Positions 50,634-64,000 of a stretch of DNA of 64,000 nt are shown here, piece after piece (the stretch's first letter is position 1; each line of letters starts with the position of its first letter). The stretch comes from Solirubrobacteraceae bacterium (GTDB taxonomy: Bacteria; Actinomycetota; Thermoleophilia; Solirubrobacterales; Solirubrobacteraceae). Where the stretch lies: assembly GCA_017882445.1 (NCBI GenBank), contig JADGPK010000007.1:1-64000 (forward strand), read 5' to 3'. The notes under the pieces were generated by a model. It did no database searches and was not told where the DNA came from. It saw only the letters and a list, made by a program, of their open reading frames with translations. The translations under genes and the position numbers were made by a program.

Positions 50634-51179
50634 ATGAAACAGGCACGTAGGCACCCCCAGCTCAAGTGGTTCAGCACCCTGGTGGCGACTGGAGCCACAC
50701 TGCTCGCGGCGGCTGCAGTCCTGGCTTGTGCATCTGTCCCCGCGGTGGCCGCTACGCAGGGCTGCACGACCTCAGGACTGGATATCTGGTTCAACAACGA
50801 AGCCGGCGGCGGGACCGCGGGCAGCATCTACTACAAGATCGAGTTCACGAACCTCTCCGGACACGCCTGCGGTGTCCGCGGCTTCCCGGGCGTCTCTGCG
50901 AGAGACCTTCGCGGCCGCAAGCTTGGGAGGGCCGCCGGTCGCGACACCACGCAGCGATCGGGTCTGGTCGTTCTTGCCGCAGGCGCCACCGCCGCGGCAA
51001 CGCTTCGCATCGTCGAGGCGGGCAACTTCCCATCCGCGAGCTGCCACCACGTTACGGCTGCAGGGCTGCGCGTCTTCCCGCCGGGACAGACCACCTCACG
51101 GTTCGTCCCGTTCCCCTTCCAAACCTGCTCGCGGACGGGGCCCGCTGTCCTGGCCGTCCGCGCGCTCACGAAAGCGTAG
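50634..51179 (+). CDS. Secreted DUF4232 protein
   Basis: 181 aa. Signal peptide (WFSTLVATGATLLAAAAVLACASVPAVAA), then a domain with the DUF4232 pattern: KIEFTNLSGHACGVRGFPGVSARD, GLVVLAAGATAAATLRIVEAG, and paired Cys (CTTS, HACGV, ASCHHV, FQTCSR) probably forming two disulfides outside the cell. Function of the family is unknown. ATG 50634 is preferred because AAGAAAGG lies about 12 bases upstream; ATG 50559 would add 25 residues before the signal peptide. Confidence 0.78.
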   Translation: MKQARRHPQLKWFSTLVATGATLLAAAAVLACASVPAVAATQGCTTSGLDIWFNNEAGGGTAGSIYYKIEFTNLSGHACGVRGFPGVSARDLRGRKLGRAAGRDTTQRSGLVVLAAGATAAATLRIVEAGNFPSASCHHVTAAGLRVFPPGQTTSRFVPFPFQTCSRTGPAVLAVRALTKA

Positions 51180-51335
51180 GACTACCTGGACATGAAGCGC
51201 GTTCGGCCGAGCGCTTGACGAGGTGTGCGGCTCACGCCAAAAGCAATTGCACCGAACAATGCCGGGGAAAGCGCGCCCGCGTTGCGGTGGCAGAGCTCGC
51301 TAGCGGATGAGCGGCTTTCCGCATCCCAAAAGGCC

Positions 51336-51362
51336 GAGGGCCCGGCATCCTGCCGGGCCCTC
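51336..51362 (-). terminator. Terminator of groEL
   Basis: Perfect 12-base stem GAGGGCCCGGCA (51336-51347) / TGCCGGGCCCTC (51351-51362) with a 3-base loop. On the minus strand it is followed by GGCCTTTTGG, so it ends the groES-groEL transcript; it may also block the plus-strand DUF4232 gene. Confidence 0.85.
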
Positions 51363-51435
51363 GTAGTACTCATCGGCAGCACGCCACGCCGCCTACAGCC
51401 CTGCAGACAGCGCCACGCGCTGCCCAGAGACCTGA

Positions 51436-53073
<1,638 letters not shown>

Positions 53074-53083
53074 TCAGATCTCC

Positions 53084-53374
53084 TTAGGACTCGACGCGGG
53101 CGAGGACATCGGACTCGCGCAGCACGAGCAGATCCTCCCCGTCGACCTTGATCTCGGTCCCGCCGTACTTGCTGTAGAGGACCTCGTCGCCCTTCTTGAC
53201 ATCCAGCGGGATGCGCTTGCCGTCCTCGTCGAGCTTGCCGTCGCCGACTGCGAGGACCTTGCCCTTCTGGGGCTTCTCCTTGGCGGTCTCGGGGAGGACG
53301 ATGCCACTGGCGGTGGTCAGCTCCTCCTCGATCGCCTGCACGATCAGTCGATCGCCCAGGGGCTTGAGCTTCAT
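53084..53374 (-). CDS. groES: Co-chaperonin GroES (10 kDa)
   Basis: 96 aa: [13 protein letters not shown], the mobile loop [19 protein letters not shown], then the [15 protein letters not shown] strand. It caps GroEL. ATG 53374 is chosen for the GGAGG 10 bases upstream and the family's usual N-terminus; upstream codons run into the CIRCE-bearing leader. Confidence 0.97.
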   Translation of the reverse strand: MKLKPLGDRLIVQAIEEELTTASGIVLPETAKEKPQKGKVLAVGDGKLDEDGKRIPLDVKKGDEVLYSKYGGTEIKVDGEDLLVLRESDVLARVES

Positions 53375-53445
53375 TTTGAAAAACCTCCATCTAGAGAATG
53401 CGACCGGTGGCTCGCGGCCTTCTTTCGGGGGCGGAGCCACCTCTT

Positions 53446-53472
53446 TTGGCACTCTCATGGGGAGAGTGCCAA
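53446..53472 (-). promoter_or_regulatory. CIRCE operator (HrcA site)
   Basis: TTGGCACTC-N9-GAGTGCCAA, a perfect 9-9-9 inverted repeat that differs from the consensus TTAGCACTC by one base per arm. It starts about 10 bases after the -10 box, so HrcA bound here would block groES-groEL transcription until heat shock. hrcA is not in the window. Confidence 0.95.
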
Positions 53473-53482
53473 CGACACGCTC

Positions 53483-53488
53483 AATATA
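53483..53488 (-). promoter_or_regulatory. -10 box TATATT of groES-groEL
   Basis: Minus-strand TATATT in an AT-rich patch directly upstream of CIRCE. The -35 is weak (CTGGAT, 17 bases away). Confidence 0.5.
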
Positions 53489-53607
53489 TAGAAGATCCGG
53501 CCGCGATCCAGGGTAGATTGGCAGTCGAGCGGGAGGACCGCCGGAAGATATGGGCGCAGAGGCCGACGTGCAGGCCCCGCGGGCGCGCCGCGAGGGCGGC
53601 TGCGCGC

Positions 53608-54006
53608 CTAGTTCTGCGCGCCGCCGAAGCCCTTGATCGCCTCGGTCATCCCCGTGGGGTTGTCGAGGATCTGCGAGAAGCGCACGACCGTGACGGTGTC
53701 CTGGCTCGAGACTGCGCGGCCGTAGATCTGTTCGAGGAAGTTGATCAGCTCCTCCTGACGGCGGAACTCGGGGTTGTCGTGCTTGATGTCGCGCGGAGAC
53801 AGGTCCGCCAGCTTCATCACGTCGACGTTGTCGATCACCGCTTCGAAGATCCGTTCGCGCGGGGAGTACTGATACCCGATCGTCACCAGCACCGACTGGT
53901 TCTTGCGGTACTTGCCCGACTTGTCGCCCAGGCGGATCGTGGCCGTCTTGCGACCCCGCTTGAGCTCGTCGGCAAAGATCGTCGAGTAGAAGTTGAGGAC
54001 CTGCAT
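53608..54006 (-). CDS. ASCH-domain protein
   Basis: 132 aa. The ASCH (PUA-like) fold opens with [26 protein letters not shown]. The RKTxTIR segment matches the Lys/Thr active-site region of the YqfB N4-acetylcytidine amidohydrolases, and [16 protein letters not shown] follows. It may bind RNA or hydrolyse a modified nucleoside. It is the last gene of the Crp-Nudix-ASCH unit, 13 bases after the Nudix stop. ATG 54006 has TAGCCT 10 bases upstream, so it may also be transcribed alone. Confidence 0.75.
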   Translation of the reverse strand: MQVLNFYSTIFADELKRGRKTATIRLGDKSGKYRKNQSVLVTIGYQYSPRERIFEAVIDNVDVMKLADLSPRDIKHDNPEFRRQEELINFLEQIYGRAVSSQDTVTVVRFSQILDNPTGMTEAIKGFGGAQN

Positions 54007-54019
54007 CGCGCCCGCCAGG

Positions 54020-54493
54020 CTATCGGTCTTTGTCCAGATAGGCCAGCGCGAGCACGACCATCTCGCGCTCGGCGGTGTGGCTGAGGGCCGTTTCGGCCTC
54101 TTGCAGGCTGATCCAGCGGACCTCCTCGACCTCGTCGTCGTGGTCCTCGATATCGCCCTCGACGTAGTCGAACAGGAAGAAGCACACCGTCTTTCCGATC
54201 GTGCGCCCGTCGCGCCTGTACCAGTAGCGCGACTCGCCCAGCTCACTGACCGGCGCGGCCACGATGCCCGTCTCCTCGCGCACCTCGCGCACGGCCGCTG
54301 CGATCGGCGTCTCCCCAGGGTCCACGTGGCCCTTTGGCAGCGCCAGCACGCGCGAGCCGTCAACGGCGCGGCGGGTGGGAACGATGACGGCGACCTTCCC
54401 GCCGCGCACCACGACCCCGCCGGCGGAGAACTCGCGGGCCTCTTTGCGGCGCGAGCCGGTGCGCGGACGCTTCGAGGAGGATCTAGAAGACAT
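54020..54493 (-). CDS. Nudix hydrolase
   Basis: 157 aa with a complete Nudix box, GHVDPGETPIAAAVREVREETGI, which cleaves nucleoside-diphosphate-linked substrates. Substrate unknown; LALPKGHVDPG resembles diadenosine-polyphosphate/MutT-type members. A Ser/Arg-rich N-terminus of 20 residues precedes the domain. It overlaps the Crp gene by 11 bases, so is translated from the same mRNA. Confidence 0.92.
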   Translation of the reverse strand: MSSRSSSKRPRTGSRRKEAREFSAGGVVVRGGKVAVIVPTRRAVDGSRVLALPKGHVDPGETPIAAAVREVREETGIVAAPVSELGESRYWYRRDGRTIGKTVCFFLFDYVEGDIEDHDDEVEEVRWISLQEAETALSHTAEREMVVLALAYLDKDR

Positions 54494-55184
54494 ATTGCTT
54501 GAGCGCCTGCGCGTCGTGGACGGTCAGGCGACCCCTGCCCTGCGAGATCACCCCGGCGCGCTCGAGCACAGCGAGGAAGCGGCTGGCCGACTCGCGCGAG
54601 GAGCCCGCAAGCTGCGCGAGGTCCGCCTGCGTGGCGGTGACCAGCACGTCGGCGCTGTCCTTGCCCGCTGCGATCTCCTGCTCGACCAGCTCGCTGAGGA
54701 CGACCGCGACCCGGCTCTGCACCGTCTGGAAGGACTGGCGCGAGAGGCGCTCGTTCATCTCGCGCAGGCGTCTGCCGAGCGCTATCACGAGTCGGGGGGC
54801 TATCGCGGGGTGTTCGCCCATCAGCCTGCGCATGTCCGGCCCCAGCACGCCCACGACGCTGGTCGTCTCGATCGCTTCAACGGTCGCCGAACGACGCTCG
54901 TCCTCGAACATCGCGAGCTCGCCGAAGATGTCCCCCGGACCAAAGGTGGCCAGGGTGATCGTGCGCCCGTCGCCGTGCGTGCGCACAGCTCGGGCGTGCC
55001 CCTCGCGGACGATGTAGCAGGTGTCGCTCGAGTCGCCCTTGCGAAAGACGACCTCTCCGGGCTCGAATCCTCGCGGGACCGCCACCTCGGCGATCCGCTC
55101 CAGATCGACGGTCTCGAGCGTGGAGAAGGCCGGCACACGACCGAGCAGCTCGACGACGTCCGCTGAGCGTGTTGCCCCCATCAT
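54483..55184 (-). CDS. Crp/Fnr-family transcriptional regulator
   Basis: 233 aa. N-terminal cyclic-nucleotide-type beta-roll (FEPGEVVFRKGDSSDTCYIVREG, then FGPGDIFGELAMFEDERRSATVEA, where the GELA-x-RSA pattern fits the cNMP pocket). A dimer helix and a winged HTH follow (TQADLAQLAGSSRESASRFLAVLERAGVI). It lacks the Cys set of Fnr, so it is more likely a Crp. It heads an operon with a Nudix and an ASCH protein. ATG 55184 or 55181; longer starts are possible. Confidence 0.92.
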   Translation of the reverse strand: MMGATRSADVVELLGRVPAFSTLETVDLERIAEVAVPRGFEPGEVVFRKGDSSDTCYIVREGHARAVRTHGDGRTITLATFGPGDIFGELAMFEDERRSATVEAIETTSVVGVLGPDMRRLMGEHPAIAPRLVIALGRRLREMNERLSRQSFQTVQSRVAVVLSELVEQEIAAGKDSADVLVTATQADLAQLAGSSRESASRFLAVLERAGVISQGRGRLTVHDAQALKQYVF

Positions 55185-55246
55185 GCAGGGAATACCACAA
55201 CCGGCTTTGACGGACATGGGCGGCGCGCGCAGTGGCCGAGCGGCGC

Positions 55247-55252
55247 TATCGT
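55247..55252 (+). promoter_or_regulatory. -10 box TATCGT, leaderless type
   Basis: TATCGT, 7 bases, then ATG 55260. Confidence 0.55.
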
Positions 55253-55259
55253 CAGAGCG

Positions 55260-55802
55260 ATGCCCTGGGCAAAGCGCGCAATTCTCCTCGTCGCCATGGC
55301 AGCCATCTCGGCGCTGGCGGCGACGCCCGCGCTCGCCGCGTCCTCGTCATCTGAAAATCCGAAGGCGGGAATCGACGCCCACGCGCTGTTCACGTCTCGC
55401 CAGCTGTGGGCCACGATCGACGTCTGCAGCCCGACCGACCAGCCCGACACGGTCGGCATCCGCGGCTCGATGCCCGCCGACGGCCACGCAAACGACAAGA
55501 TGTACATGAGCTTCCGGCTGCAGTACCTGGATGCGACCAACCGCTGGGTGGACCTCCTCAGCGGCGCGGCGCCCGACTTCGTCGCTGTGGGCAGGGCCTC
55601 CGCGCGCCAGGGCGGGCGGAGCTTCCAGCTCGTACCCGTCGCCGGCAAGCCGGCGGTCACGCTGCGCGGGGTCGTGGACTTCCAGTGGCGGCGCGGCAGG
55701 ACCGTCCTTGAGAGGGCAGCGCGGCCCACCACCCCCGCCCGCAAGAGCCTCGCGGGCGCGGACCCGGCCGGGTACAGCGCGGCTACGTGCCTGATCGGCT
55801 GA
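55260..55802 (+). CDS. Secreted protein of unknown function
   Basis: 180 aa with a clear signal peptide (KRAILLVAMAAISALAATPALAA). The mature part (LWATIDVCSPTDQPDTVGIRGSMPADG, then KMYMSFRLQYLDATNRWVDL) looks like an all-beta domain with a Pro/Arg tail. No family recognised. The start is fixed by the leaderless promoter. The last 20 bases overlap the convergent GDPD gene. Confidence 0.7.
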   Translation: MPWAKRAILLVAMAAISALAATPALAASSSSENPKAGIDAHALFTSRQLWATIDVCSPTDQPDTVGIRGSMPADGHANDKMYMSFRLQYLDATNRWVDLLSGAAPDFVAVGRASARQGGRSFQLVPVAGKPAVTLRGVVDFQWRRGRTVLERAARPTTPARKSLAGADPAGYSAATCLIG

Positions 55803-56511
55803 ACAGCCGCGGGTCGTTGGTGATGATGCCGTCGACGCCCATGGCGCTCAGCTTGGCGATCATCGGCGCGTCGTCGACCGTCCAGACGTAGAGTTCGCCG
55901 CCGCCCTCGGCCACGGCGCGGACGAGCGCTGCGGTCACGACGCGCCAGTGCGCCATGATCGCGTCGAAGCGCCCCTCCAACAGGGCCTTGCGGGCGCGGC
56001 GGGGGAGCGTGGCTCGATAGCAGGTGAGCATCGCCAACGCCGGGATCGCCGTCAGCATGTCGGTGGTGTAGTCGCGGCGCACTCGCGGGACCGACCAGCC
56101 GAGGCGCAGCTTGGGCTCGGCCCTACGGATCTGGGCGAGGCCCGACGGGAACATGCCGCTGACGAGCGTGCGTCCCACGAGATCGAGGTCGCGCAGGGAC
56201 CGCAGTACGCGCAGCTCATAGCCGGGCAGCTTGATGTCGACGTCGAAGTGCAGTCCGGCGAAGGCCTCGCCCGACAGATGCACGAGGGCCTGCTCGAAGC
56301 TCAGCGGCGTGCGCGAGTGCATGTCCTCGTAGTCGTGCGCCACGAGCAGGCGCCCGCTGCCGTCGGGGTGCTCGCTGAGGACGTCGAGCTCGATCATGTC
56401 CACGTCGTGGCGCAGCGCGGCGTCGAAGGACGCGAGCGTGTTGCCAGGCTCGATGTGGTGGGCCCCCTTGTGACCCACGCGGCGCGGGCGGCCTAGCGAC
56501 GGCTCGATCAT
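55783..56511 (-). CDS. Glycerophosphodiester phosphodiesterase
   Basis: 242 aa GDPD-fold enzyme that hydrolyses glycerophosphodiesters to glycerol-3-phosphate and an alcohol. GHKGAHHIEPGNTLASFDAAL matches the GHRG..PENT signature, IELDVLSEHPDG supplies the Glu/Asp metal ligands, and LLVAHDYEDMHSRT the second His. The C-terminal LYVWTVDDAPMIAKLSAMGVDGIITNDP is typical. No signal peptide, so cytoplasmic. It starts 71 bases after the double TetR gene on the same strand and could be its target. Confidence 0.9.
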   Translation of the reverse strand: MIEPSLGRPRRVGHKGAHHIEPGNTLASFDAALRHDVDMIELDVLSEHPDGSGRLLVAHDYEDMHSRTPLSFEQALVHLSGEAFAGLHFDVDIKLPGYELRVLRSLRDLDLVGRTLVSGMFPSGLAQIRRAEPKLRLGWSVPRVRRDYTTDMLTAIPALAMLTCYRATLPRRARKALLEGRFDAIMAHWRVVTAALVRAVAEGGGELYVWTVDDAPMIAKLSAMGVDGIITNDPRLFSRSGT

Positions 56512-56582
56512 CCCCACCAACGATCGCAGAGTCCCGGCTCGGGCGCCAAGGGTGCCACCGCGCGCCCGCGGGGCGAGCGGGT

Positions 56583-57902
56583 TCAGAGCACGCCGAGCGG
56601 CCTGCGCGCCCCCGCGATCGTCTCGATGGCGGCCTTCGGGCCCACATAGGGCGCGAGAACTGTGAACGCGAGCTGATCGACCACCAAGGGCAGGAGGCGC
56701 AGGCGGTCGTTGGCCACGTACGTTGCGATCATCACCCAGACCGCTCCGGTGACCGCTTGCAGGGCCACCGCGGGACCACGCTGCGGGGCGGGGCCCTCCT
56801 CGACGAGCAGCTTGGTCAATGCCTCCACCGGCCTTGTCATCCGGTCGATCATTGCGGGACCCACTTCGAACAGATCGATGAACGCGATCCGCAGGAGCGC
56901 CTGGTGGGCGACGAGGTGCTCGACGAACGCGGCGATCGCGCGGTGGACGCCTTCCGGCCAGGAGCCCGCGTTCTGAAGGCTCGGCCTGACCGAGTCGACG
57001 GCTTCCTGGACGAATTCGTCCAGAACGGTCAGGAAGCACTCCTGCTTGTTGGCGAAATGCCTGTGGAAGGCCTCCGTGGAGGTGCCCGCGAACTGGGCGA
57101 TCTGCGCATCGGTCAGGCTGTTGTAGCCGGAATCGAGCGTCAGGTGCACGACCGCGCCGAGCAGCCGAGCGCGCCTGTCGTCACGCGCGAGGAACGACGC
57201 GGGTGCGGGCGGCACGTGCCGCGGCCTTGCCGGGCCGATGAGGCCCAGCTGGGCGGCTGCGGGGGTACGGTAGGACCAGATCCACTCGAGCACCTCGTCG
57301 CTCAGCGTGTGCAGGTCGCGTTCGCGCTGCTCGAGCATGTGCATGAAGAGCACGTGGCGAACGCCCCCGACGACCGCACGGGACGTCAGCTTCGGGAACC
57401 CCATCTCCTCGGGCGCCGTCCTGAAGGCGCCCGCCACCAGGCGCTCGAAGGCGAAACCCCCGAGCTGCAGGCGCTCACGCGCCTTGCCTGGAATCCCGAG
57501 CGCGTCCACGAGCACGAGGCGCGGGCCCTTGGGGGACGCGGCGACCTCGTCGAGCAGCGCCTTGCAGGCCGCGTGGAGACGGTTGACCCAGCCGCGCTCG
57601 CGCGCCCAGGCCGCGAGCATGCGCTTGCGTGCTTCGGCCATGACGACGTCGTAGGTCTCAAGGAAGCACTGCTCCTTGTTGGCGAACTGCTCGTAGAAGG
57701 CACGACGCGAGACGCCCGCGAGGCCGATCACGTGGGCCACGGTCGTGTCGTGGTAGCCCCACTGGGATACCGACTCGATCATCGCGCCGTAGAGACGCGT
57801 CCGCTGGTTGCGCTCGACGTCCACCCTGTCCATGCCGTACGGTCCACGCGGCAGTCTCCGGTACAGCGGCGCGAGCGGTTCGATCGTTCGGCTGACCCCC
57901 AC
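56583..57902 (-). CDS. Double TetR regulator (two tandem TetR units in one chain)
   Basis: 439 aa. The first HTH (RTRLYGAMIESVSQWGYHDTTVAHVIGLAGVSRRAFYEQFANKEQCFL) is followed by a ligand domain of about 160 residues. A second HTH (LLGAVVHLTLDSGYNSLTDAQIAQFAGTSTEAFHRHFANKQECFLTV) then has its own ligand domain. Normal TetR proteins are about 200 aa and bind as homodimers; this chain may act as an internal dimer on an asymmetric site. GTG 57902 has TATGTT 8 bases upstream, with a 10-base palindrome GTTCTAGAAC between them. Confidence 0.9.
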   Translation of the reverse strand: MGVSRTIEPLAPLYRRLPRGPYGMDRVDVERNQRTRLYGAMIESVSQWGYHDTTVAHVIGLAGVSRRAFYEQFANKEQCFLETYDVVMAEARKRMLAAWARERGWVNRLHAACKALLDEVAASPKGPRLVLVDALGIPGKARERLQLGGFAFERLVAGAFRTAPEEMGFPKLTSRAVVGGVRHVLFMHMLEQRERDLHTLSDEVLEWIWSYRTPAAAQLGLIGPARPRHVPPAPASFLARDDRRARLLGAVVHLTLDSGYNSLTDAQIAQFAGTSTEAFHRHFANKQECFLTVLDEFVQEAVDSVRPSLQNAGSWPEGVHRAIAAFVEHLVAHQALLRIAFIDLFEVGPAMIDRMTRPVEALTKLLVEEGPAPQRGPAVALQAVTGAVWVMIATYVANDRLRLLPLVVDQLAFTVLAPYVGPKAAIETIAGARRPLGVL

Positions 57903-57903
57903 G

Positions 57904-57916
57904 GTTCTAGAACATA
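57904..57916 (-). promoter_or_regulatory. Promoter -10 TATGTT with palindrome GTTCTAGAAC
   Basis: The -10 box (57916-57911) and palindrome (57904-57913) overlap and abut the GTG of the double TetR gene, an ideal place for autorepression. The surrounding 40 bases are AT-rich compared with the region. Confidence 0.55.
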
Positions 57917-57995
57917 GATTACTTGAAAGTCGAGATCAAGGGCGCGATCTCCGCGTGCCGCGACGCGCACGATCGCCGGCGGCGTGCGGCGCTCT

Positions 57996-62678
<4,683 letters not shown>

Positions 62679-62684
62679 CCCCGG

Positions 62685-62690
62685 AGGCTA
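62685..62690 (-). promoter_or_regulatory. -10 box TAGCCT, leaderless type
   Basis: On the minus strand TAGCCT, 6 bases, then GTG 62678 of lhr. Confidence 0.5.
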
Positions 62691-62779
62691 GCGCCGATCC
62701 GCCGCCCGCTGCACGCCTCCGGCTGCCTCCGCCGCCGCGCCGGGGCGCCCATCCTCACCGCTGGTTCGACTGGACAGCG

Positions 62780-63787
62780 TCAGGGCTGCAGCGGGCGCCC
62801 GTACTGGCGCTCGTAGTAGGACCGGTAGTCGCCCGAGCGAATCGGCTCCCACCACCACGAGTTGTCCCGGTACCACGCCACCGTCTGCTCCAGCCCCTCG
62901 CTGAAGCGCACGCGCGGGCACCAGCCGAGCGCGCGAACCTTCTCCGAGGAGAGCGAGTAGCGGCGGTCGTGGCCGGGCCGGTCTGACACGTGCTCGACCT
63001 GCGACTCGGCTGCCCCGGTCAGCTCGACGATCCGACTGACGACGGCCATGTTGGCCTCCTCGTCGGGACCGCCCGCGTTGTACACCTCGCCCGGCTCGCC
63101 GTGTTCGAGCACGTGACCGATCGCGGCGGCGAAGTCGGTGGAGTGGATCCAGTTGCGTACCTGCATCCCATCCCCGTACACCGGCAGGGAGTCTCCGTGC
63201 AGGGCGTTGAGGATCATCAGCGGGATCAGCTTCTCCGGGTACTGGTACGGGCCATAGTTGTTTGAGCCGCGGCAGATCACCGCGGGCAGGCCGAACGTGT
63301 GAAAGTAGCTCTGCACGAGCAGGTCGGCGCCCGCCTTGGTGGCCGAGTAGGGGGAGGAGGGAGCCAGCGGGCTCTCCTCGGTGAACGTCCCCTGCTCGAT
63401 CGAGCCGTAGACCTCGTCGGTCGAGACCTGGACGTAGCGCAGCTCCCGCTCGCGGGCTGCGTCCAGCAGCACGTAGGTGCCGAGCGCGTGCGTCGAGACG
63501 AACGCGTCCGGCTCGGCGATCGAGCGATCCACGTGGGTCTCGGCCGCGAAGTTCACGATCGCCTGCGGCGCAGCCGCCTCGATGGCCGTGGCGACCCCCT
63601 CGCGGTCCTCGATCGCCCCGCGCATGAAGCGGAAGCGTCGATCCTCGGCGAAGTCGTGGAAGTTCTCCTCGCGACCCGCGTAGGTGAGCTTGTCCAGGAC
63701 GGTCACCTCGTCGCCGTGCTCGCGCAGGCGTTGGCGGGCGAAGGTGGAGCCGATGAAACCGGCGCCGCCGCAGACCAGGAGTTTCAT
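62780..63787 (-). CDS. rmlB: dTDP-glucose 4,6-dehydratase
   Basis: 335 aa extended SDR, second step of dTDP-L-rhamnose synthesis. GGAGFIGSTFARQ binds NAD, FAAETHVDRSIAEP and STDEVYGSIEQGTFTEESPL carry the catalytic Asp/Glu, and the YxxxK is PYSATKAGAD, followed by ICRGSNNYGPYQYPEKLIPL. The ATG at 63787 overlaps the stop of rmlD (ATGA). Longer readings enter rmlD and are not used. Confidence 0.96.
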   Translation of the reverse strand: MKLLVCGGAGFIGSTFARQRLREHGDEVTVLDKLTYAGREENFHDFAEDRRFRFMRGAIEDREGVATAIEAAAPQAIVNFAAETHVDRSIAEPDAFVSTHALGTYVLLDAARERELRYVQVSTDEVYGSIEQGTFTEESPLAPSSPYSATKAGADLLVQSYFHTFGLPAVICRGSNNYGPYQYPEKLIPLMILNALHGDSLPVYGDGMQVRNWIHSTDFAAAIGHVLEHGEPGEVYNAGGPDEEANMAVVSRIVELTGAAESQVEHVSDRPGHDRRYSLSSEKVRALGWCPRVRFSEGLEQTVAWYRDNSWWWEPIRSGDYRSYYERQYGRPLQP

Positions 63788-64000
63788 ACGCGCATCATCC
63801 CAGCGCGCGCCGCAAGATACCCCGCGAGCCCGTCCTGCCAGGGTGGAAGCGGCAGGACGTCTTCGCGTTCGGACTCGAGCGCCGACCACGCGGGGCGGGG
63901 CGCCGGGCGCGCCATCTGGGCCGTGGTCGCCTCCTCGACACGACAGTCCAGCTCGGCCTGACGGAAGATCTCGCCCGCGAAGCCGTTCCACGAGACGTGG
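63784..64000 (-). CDS. rmlD: dTDP-4-dehydrorhamnose reductase, C-terminal end (cut by window edge)
   Basis: The minus strand from the window end reads HVSWNGFAGEIFRQAELD, then an APRPAWSALESER block and LPPWQDGLAGYLAARAG before the stop. This matches the RmlD C-terminus (FAREIFRQAGLD, RPAPRPAYSVL, LPPWQEGL). It is the final step of dTDP-rhamnose synthesis. Its TGA overlaps the rmlB ATG, so the order is rmlD-rmlB with the other rml genes presumably beyond the edge. Confidence 0.85.
   Translation of the reverse strand, partial: HVSWNGFAGEIFRQAELDCRVEEATTAQMARPAPRPAWSALESEREDVLPLPPWQDGLAGYLAARAGMMRV

Noticed and set aside
50350-50646. Minus-strand reading frame with EPAGIEPVASCLQS
   Set aside because: This is the well-known false protein made by the reverse strand of a tRNA-Ala 3' half; it supports the tRNA fragment, not a gene.

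Overview
This 64 kb window is a dense, high-GC, single-chromosome stretch with no phage, plasmid, CRISPR or rRNA signature. Gene families (GT81 glucosyl-3-phosphoglycerate synthase, PF10103 zincin, PAC2 protein, WS/DGAT, NHEJ-type ligase and polymerase, long Lhr, FdxA-like ferredoxin) point to an actinobacterium. The many TANNNT boxes about 7 nt ahead of start codons fit this too. The mix with a PilB-type ATPase and lysine 5,6-aminomutase makes a deep branch such as Thermoleophilia (Solirubrobacterales-like) more likely than Streptomyces or Mycobacterium. That placement is an inference from families, not a measured phylogeny.

Layout: 0-7 kb has the sucC end and sucD, an aminotransferase with a long proline-rich N-terminus, a DtxR-type regulator, separate NHEJ ligase and polymerase genes, a glycerate-kinase-like remnant and gpsA. 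7-16 kb has an orphan CopG-like protein with a clear operator, a glucosyl(mannosyl)glycerate gene pair, a DUF1998 helicase, a secreted GH2 enzyme, a Cache-like secreted protein and fumC. 16-27 kb has a hydrolase/phosphoesterase divergent pair, ileS, trxA, an IS remnant, a polyprenol-P-mannose synthase, polX and an otsB/membrane/GT4 operon. 27-36 kb has a TauE-type exporter split in two, tatA, a PilB/GspE ATPase, a YhaM-like exonuclease, PAC2, a UvrD-RecB relative stripped of its motor, and a PF10103 zincin.

36-44 kb holds a lysine-rich phasin-like protein with a structured leader and strong terminator, a cluster of five palindromes, mrp, and then the most unusual operon: lysS overlapping kamD-kamE (lysine 5,6-aminomutase) plus a P-loop protein. 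A ferredoxin and an SDR follow. 44-51 kb has an amidase, citrate synthase, a two-gene wax-ester operon (acyl reductase plus WS/DGAT), then a non-coding patch with a 3' tRNA-Ala fragment and an orphan LexA-type box. 51-58 kb has a CIRCE-controlled groES-groEL, a Crp-Nudix-ASCH operon, a GDPD and a double TetR regulator. 58-64 kb has the giant Lhr helicase and rmlD-rmlB of dTDP-rhamnose synthesis, running off the end.

Themes: TCA enzymes (sucCD, fumC, citrate synthase) are scattered as single units. Compatible-solute and envelope sugar metabolism recurs (gpgS pair, otsB, GT4, Dpm, rmlBD). DNA repair or processing recurs (NHEJ pair, PolX, two DExH helicases, stripped nuclease, Lhr). Most transcription units appear to start leaderless; only a minority (fumC, trxA, groES, tatA, amidase, CopG-like) show clear Shine-Dalgarno sites.
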